A program made the translations under genes and the position numbers. Below, piece after piece: positions 57,324-64,000 of a stretch of 64,000 nt of DNA. Origin of the DNA: Glandiceps talaboti (Eukaryota > Hemichordata > Enteropneusta > Spengelidae); the NCBI RefSeq assembly GCF_964340395.1, contig NC_135560.1:8768598-8832597 (forward strand), given 5' to 3'. The notes under the pieces were generated by a model, which saw only the letters and a program-made list of their open reading frames with translations, did not search any database and was not told where the DNA came from. Position 1 is the first letter of the stretch. Every line of letters begins with the position of its first letter.

Positions 57324-58139
57324 ACTACGAAAGTTTTATTATGATTTTCAAATGCTCACTATCTGGTTGACACAAAATCATTCAAACTTTTCTTGGCCTC
57401 ACACAAACCTAACACATACATGTACCTACCATATATCATTTAGCCAAGCTGCTGCTGTTTAGTTTTAGAGGGAACATCAGAAATAAGCATTTTCATACTC
57501 TTTAGATTCTGGACAGTCATTTAATGATTTCACACCACATACACATTTATACATATACATAATAAAATTTCAAGAAGTGTCTTGAAAAGCCTGTTGAAAT
57601 GTAAAACCAATCCAAGATTTAAGCTGTTTTTTTGTACTCCTGACACCACAAAAAGAATGTCATTCAATCAATAGTCATTCTGAATAAATAAACATCCCCC
57701 ACAGAATACAAGCTACTTTTCTCCATTAGTAGCCAACTTGTTTTTATGACATCTGCTTATCTTTTCAAAGTGGCTTTGCCATCATGTTCTGCATTAATGC
57801 AAATTACTCTCAGGGATAACATAAGGGTAATAACATCCTTTAATCTGATGAATGTGGCGCGCAATATGACCACTTGAAAAGTGGGTAATCACCATAAAGA
57901 CGGGTGATAGATTGCTTGCATCTGTCAAGTCAACTGCTTATCACCTGTGTCATCTCACGTAGGATCACCAGCCATGATTTATTTCCAAAACAAATCGTTT
58001 TTGCTCATTCTTTTATGCTTCAATATCTCCTATCTGTATCATTGGAACTCAAAATTTTATGTTTGGAACACTGACTAAAATCCCATCATAGCGACCATGT
58101 AAAATGTCAAGATATCTCACATTTCGTGAAGTGGTTCTT

Positions 58140-58400
58140 CTGAGCCAATAAGATCACACTCGAAAACACCAGATCATTCGATAGCTTAACATGTACCACT
58201 CTATGACAGGATATTTGACTGGAGTCCTTCACCAATCAAATCACACCGGAAAACACCTGGTCAGTACTTACAGGCACACACAACATAACAGGATATTTGA
58301 CAGTAGTCCTAGACCAATCGCAGCACACCGGAATACACCTGGTCAATCAATAGGTATTACACAATTGCCCAATAGTCCTTGGCCAATCAAATGTCAAAAT
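58140..58400. repeat. Three-unit tandem repeat with CCAAT boxes
   Basis: Units of about 85-90 bp share CCAATCA/CCAATCG, CACACCGGAA and ACACCTGGTCA and the motif AGGATATTTGAC. CCAAT occurs at about 58145, 58232, 58313 and 58381. Confidence 0.7.
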
Positions 58401-59769
58401 GGAAACCACATGATCTAAGATGTATGAACCATTCTGTGGCAAGATTTCAAGTTGCAATATAATATTTGGTTTATTGTTGCTTGATAGAAGAAGCTTAATA
58501 TGAAATATGAAAAGGATATTCTGTTGTCATGGAAACACAAGACAAGGCAGCTTGATCACATTTCATATTCCTTTCAGTACTACTACGTTTGGCCAACAGC
58601 AAATTTAAGATTTAAAATAAAACCTCTGGTGCTCAAATTTACTGTGACAAACTGAATGAGTTATGAAGACAAATGATGTCACCGTGCACTTTTATACAAG
58701 TTCATTAGAGGACAGTTTCCTGAACAAACTGCAGTCAACATCTTTGTAAGGTCATTTTTATTTGGAAAAGCATGAAAGAAAACACACAAAATGGCAAAAA
58801 CAAGTTACTGTATTACCAAAAGTGTAGAGTTTACATTGAAATGTCACACTTCTTCACAATGTTTATACCCTTTTCTCACTTCCTCATTACTGGTTGACAT
58901 TTCACAATATACTTTCCGGTAATTGTTTGAATATCAACATGTTCTTGACTGACTTCCTATTCTAGTTTTTTCACAAAAAGTCAAAGGTGGCTGTCATATA
59001 TACAGTTTTACATCAAAATGTTGACTCTTAGGCCTGGGATAAATCATAAACGTCAAACTTCTCATGTGCTGAATCTAATGATTAGACTAGGTACATGACA
59101 AATTCAATGCGAGGTGCAATTAGTTGTAGCAATTAATATTAAATTTGACAGCCAATTAAAATTTGACACAGGCTCTCAAAAATAACAACACAAGTGCAAC
59201 GCGCGATGAGAGTTGAACTTTTGTCATGTCAAATCTAATACAAAATAACCACAATTCAATGTGTCCGTCATGTGCAGTAGGTTAATTTTCAAATGTATGG
59301 CGACAAAGTTCAGCTTGTGCATCATTCTCGTGTTGAAAACAACTTCATCTATTATGTTTTAAATGCTAAAATAGCACATGGCAATGAAATTTCTTAATTC
59401 TGTGTACCAACAAAAATCTTGTACGATCCGCCATATAATTTACCCCTTAAGCATGCCATACACAACTAGACCCTCTAAGCTGTTCGTTTTTTGTATTAAA
59501 TTCGATAGATTTGATTTGATGTCTATTCTGTGTTGTATTCATTCCAGGCTTGTGTCGACTTCAATACAATTAGATTAGGTGCATGAGAAGTTTGCAGTTT
59601 ATCCTCGGCCTTAGAGAATTCAGTTGATGTAAACAATTAATGTTCCAACAACCTGGTTGAGTTCTATAGCCACAATTACCTGTACATGATACAGTTCTGG
59701 CTTATATATAACTCCATGTTTCGTTCCCCTTTCAGGCAAGGAAACAAAGTTACATAAGGGATTTTATGA

Positions 59770-60345
59770 ATGTGAATATACCCCCTATAGTACATGTACA
59801 TCACCTTTGTGCAAGGTGTGAAGGAAAGCAGACTGTATATACAGCAGATATGTAGGTGAATAAACCAGGGTACCCCTATAGTACATGCAGAGTACATCAT
59901 TTTTGTGCAAGGTGTGAATGAAAGCACACAACAGAGATGTAAGTGAACATACCCCAGGCAGTACATGCATATCACCTTTATGCAAGGTATGAATGAAAGC
60001 AGAGTCTACACAGCAGAGATGTAGGTGAATATATATCCCAGGCAGTACATGTACATCACCTTTGTGCAAGGTATGACTGTACACAGCAGAGATGTAGGTG
60101 AATATACCAGGGTACCCCCTATAATACATGTACATGTACATCACCTTTGTGCAAGGTGTGAATGAAAGCACACAACAGAGATTTAAGTGATAATATACCC
60201 CAGGCAGTACATGTACATCACCTTTGTGCAAGATTTGAAAGAAAGCAGACTGTACACAATAAATATGTAAGTGAATATACCCCCTCCAGTATATGTACAT
60301 CCCCTTTGTGCAAGGTGTAAATCAAAGCAGACTGTACACAACAGA
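59770..60345. repeat. About 80-bp minisatellite, seven units
   Basis: ATCACCTTTGTGCAAGGTGT and GAATATACC recur about every 75-100 bp, together with ACACAGCAGAGATGTAGGTG. The minus-strand open frame through it is a repeat artefact. Confidence 0.93.
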
Positions 60346-61884
60346 CTTGTAAGTGACCAAAAGCCAGAAGCACCCAAAGACATGAACAGAGCACTGTGCA
60401 CTTCTCAAAGACTGCCCACTGGGGTTAAAACATGAAAAATATCAACCAAACTTATTTGAAGACACATCTGGTGAAGATAACCAAGAGTAATTTACCTGAT
60501 AGAACATATTTGCCTGATCTGATAAAGTGACTATTTTATTAAATTTCCTCCTATGAATGTTGGAAAATCTATTTTCACAACAAACATTTTAAAGTTGTGC
60601 AGCTGTAACGTATCAGCACACAATTTCATTAAGAACTAAATGGTACATTTCTAAGGTTTCAATTCCAGTTGTCGGTTCTCAGAAAGAGTTTATATGCATG
60701 ATCCTACACATGTACTTAGATACATGCTTTGGACATACACGGGTTTACTTTCACATCACTGATGGGCAACACAGAAATTGGCTGAAACCCCCAAATTGTT
60801 AGTCCAAATCCTCTGGGATGACATTAGATTCTGTCTGCATTATAAAAGTAACATACTGAGTACGGCTAATTCTTTTAAAAGCTAACAGAGAAATCCACTT
60901 CCAAGGCAGATGGAAACATGAATTTAATAACTTCAAACGGAAAAAACAGTGTAATTGATATACTAAATAGAATTTCTACTAGGATTACAAATGAATACAT
61001 TAGGACTAGTACAGGATTGCATGACTGCAAACCAATCTGATTAAAATCTGATGTCCGAATACAGTTAGATTTCTGTTTGAAGAAGTGGGCAACTCATGAT
61101 GACAATTAATCAAAAACAAACAATATAGGAAGGAAATACAGGTATTAAAAATGAAAGAAACCCTTTCATATTTCTACATTAAATTTTAATCAGATCAGAT
61201 GCAAACATGCCAATTCAATATCCAGAAAGTTAGTAATTCTTTAATGTTTTATATCTTCAAACAGGCTTTTATTTGAAGGAACCTACAGAGAATCCTGCCC
61301 AGAAGATTTGATAAATATTCATGATCTCCTGCTGCCCAGTAAAGCAATGATTTTACTACATTTTTAGACAAGGATATGCAAAGAGGGTTTTAAAGTAAAC
61401 AATTACAATTTTGTCAAAAAATGATATGTAACTACTGACAAAAATAGATGCATAAATTAAGGTACATGTAGAATGTGTCTCAGGGACCAATTTCCTTCAA
61501 ACCAAAGTTCTGAAAACCTCTTCAAATTTTGCCTTATGAAAGCAAGTACCTGGTCTTTTTTTTTAAATAATAAAAGAAATCTGGGGTTCCCTCTCTTTCT
61601 TTCCATTGTAGTACACCCGATGATGCTGACGAGATGTCAACAAAAATTTGGGATTCGCTCCCAAGATTTTTTTGACTCTGTGAGTAGAAATTTTCATTAT
61701 TCATGAACCCAGAGTAAATGAAAATTCATTCTCGCATGTTGTTGTAAGTTATCTGTGGAAGTTTCTGACGGGAAGATACACACACTATTTTATTTTTAGA
61801 GTAATAAAACTTCCATGATCTTGCAGTGTAGATTTTCCGGAGACTTCAGTATTTACACTCTCTTGATTACAAGGTGACCATTTT

Positions 61885-61966
61885 TCCAAATAACCATGGA
61901 ACCGCTCTATCACCTACTTGTACAATCTACCACACCAAAACACAAAAGTTTTAGTTTGTGTCTACC
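61885..61966. mobile_element. Truncated copy of the same MITE family
   Basis: Matches 55615-55695: TATCACC, AGTCTACCACA-type, then GTTTTAGTTTGTGTCTACCT. The left end is missing. Confidence 0.65.
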
Positions 61967-62073
61967 TCAGTTTGCCTATTCTTGCAAGCCAGAGTACAAG
62001 TTTCCTGCTGACTGGGAAGCATAAATTCCTTTGAGCGTGGACGTCTGTTAAGCTCCGTTGTAAAGACACTCAT
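61966..62073 (-). CDS. Weak candidate: alternative first coding exon upstream of SHC
   Basis: A minus-strand ATG at 62073 opens 36 codons (MSVFTTELNRRPRSKEFML...) ending at a donor-like ACTGAG|GTAGAC in phase 0, which would fit the phase-0 start of the SHC alternative exons. It lacks the conserved PTB start, and the donor lies in a MITE arm. It may be chance. Confidence 0.2.
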
Positions 62074-62929
62074 AGTTTTACGGCGCTGGATTTCTGTAGT
62101 AATATGTTATTCCAGCTACTTAAAACATTTTGAGTCATGTTTAACTCATCAGTCAAACACTCGTCCGGAATTCGGATATACGATAAATAATTACAACATA
62201 ATTTATTAGTTACCAATAAACATAATCATGTCATTTACAAAGTCTCGTATTACTTAACCACTTCGCTGACTCAGATATAATCTGTTCTTGATAACTTTAA
62301 ACGTCAATATCGGATTAGATTTTAAAGTTTAGGTATGAAAAACAGGTTCCTAGCAAAGCTATAAAAAAGGTTGTCCTGAACAAAGAAATAATTTCACGAA
62401 TCCAAGTTGACGAGATTCAAACATTGGGGTTTATGTACATATCATCAAAGTGAATTTTGGCCAAAAAATGGGTCCTAGATTATACAATGTGGTGCCACTT
62501 TGAAGTAAAAAATTTAAAGTTCCAAAATCTATAAAAGACATATTTGAATTATCTCAGACCTTTGACCATACACATTCCATATCCAAGCTGTGAATCCATT
62601 TTGGAATGTTACTTTATGGCGTGGTACTTAATGCTAAATTAGTAATTTTTCTATTGGTATTTATGACCTTTACAGTTTATAGATATTGGATTCATTTTTC
62701 ACTCACATTGTTAAAATATTGATGTATTATGCAAACATGTAGGTCTCCCAAACCTGGATGTTGAAAGATATCACAAATACAATACAGTGTAGTTTGAGAT
62801 GGAATGGTATCCTATAACTCCTAAGAATAGAATAAACTGTCACCAATTGGTATTCAGTATGTGTTGTTGACAACTTCTACAATTGCCCGGTTTCAACTGC
62901 ACTGAAGTATCAACTGAGAACTAGAAGGG

Positions 62930-63095
62930 TGGGAAGCGGGGTAGGTGCGGTATGCTATGTGGGAAAGGGCGTGCCATGTGGAAAGAGGGATAGGTGAGGT
63001 GTGCCGTGTGGAAAGGGGTAGGTGAGGTGTGCCATGTGGAAAGGGGTAGGTGGGGTGTGCCATGTGAAAATAGGAGGCGGGTAGGGTGTGCAACA
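62930..63095. repeat. GC-rich about 30-bp minisatellite
   Basis: Four to five units with GTGCCATGTGGAAAGGGGTA and GGTGAGGTGT variants. Confidence 0.9.
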
Positions 63096-63727
63096 TTAAC
63101 AATAAAGTATATTCTGAGTTCCCCAGTTATTTAAACAATGGTTCTCTCTCCACCAACATTATCAAGGTATGGAAGGGTTCACCCGATCCAGCCATACATA
63201 GCAAACACAATTATGTTGATTCAAGGCTAACAATGATGTCCATCTTGACTTTGACTACATGCAAATTTACATTCAGTATGGCTGCAGGGTGCCACTGCTA
63301 AGATGCAAGATGCGAGAAAAAAAATGTTTCTATGGAAACAAATGTAATGACTCTTTGACATTTAATCGAACAAAAGTACAATGATATCCTATGGGGCCAA
63401 TACCTGTTTTAGCTGGAAACTGTACTACGTATACATGCATAAGAAATGACAGCGTCCCACTGGAAATTGCTTTTTTGTAAACCATTCAAAGTATCCTGTA
63501 CAAAATGTCCAAACTGTTATGATTGATTATGTACTTCGATATTTCAGATTTTTTTTTAAACACTTGTATTAGCAAGATTTTATACAAATTTTCCAAAAAG
63601 ATATGTGAAAAAAGTAATGAAAATAGCATGGCAAAGGTCATATATATCTGTCACGGCAACCCTTTTTAATTTTATGGTTTTCATCATGTCTTTACAACAA
63701 TGGGTTGGTCGTTTTATTAACAAAAGA

Positions 63728-63970
<243 letters not shown>

Positions 63971-64000
63971 TGTGTGTGTGTATATGTATGTGTACATGCT

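Noticed and set aside
59785-60300. 171-codon minus-strand frame with HTLHKGDVHVLPG-type repeats
   Set aside because: Product of the 80-bp minisatellite; it would have a repeat-only composition and no splice or start context.
61473-61706. 77-codon plus-strand frame
   Set aside because: No family resemblance, and no flanking exon found; probably chance.

Overview
The window is nuclear DNA of an animal. Genes are split into short exons by AT-rich introns with GT-AG borders, the intergenic DNA is full of micro- and minisatellites and small inverted-repeat elements, and every recognisable gene is a bilaterian one. The SINE-like element and the style of the genes suit a marine invertebrate (hemichordate, cephalochordate or lophotrochozoan type), but the phylum cannot be fixed from this sequence alone.

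Layout. (1) 1-16.5 kb: two convergent copies of a sarcosine-oxidase-like FAD oxidoreductase gene. The left copy (+) is cut by the window edge. The right copy (-, 14291 to 9939) is complete with five exons and 417 codons. Between them lies a 4.3 kb array of a 62-bp satellite with higher-order structure. (2) 18.0-26.2 kb: a complete AGGF1 gene (-), ten coding exons and 668 residues, with coiled coil, OCRE, FHA and G-patch parts. (3) 26.2-28.0 kb: a head-to-head intergenic region containing about 75 TA dinucleotides. (4) 28.0-30.7 kb: a complete ZCCHC9 gene (+), four exons, 317 residues and four CCHC zinc knuckles. (5) 30.7-34.7 kb: convergent spacer. (6) 34.7-55.0 kb: an SHC adaptor gene (-) holding most of the PTB domain, a long tyrosine-rich linker and the SH2 domain. 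Its first PTB exon was not found, so the start probably lies beyond 64 kb. (7) 55-64 kb: upstream or intron-1 DNA of SHC, made of repeats.

The strongest unusual signals are in SHC. The PTB exon that carries the arginine equivalent to human p52Shc Arg67 is present twice. Both versions are 71 bp, have the same phase and have good splice sites. They cannot be spliced together in frame, so they look mutually exclusive, and one version has Lys in place of that Arg. The linker also contains an exonic 48-bp minisatellite of about eight 16-residue units with repeated Tyr motifs, including three Y-D-N sites of the GRB2-SH2 type. A second theme is short local tandem duplication at exon 3' ends that copies the splice donor (AGGF1 exons 2 and 7, oxidoreductase exon 2), plus a decayed copy of the oxidoreductase last exon. 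The introns also hold several long palindromes and at least six MITE-like families.

No operon-like logic is expected. AGGF1 and ZCCHC9 probably share a divergent promoter region. SHC and ZCCHC9 converge.
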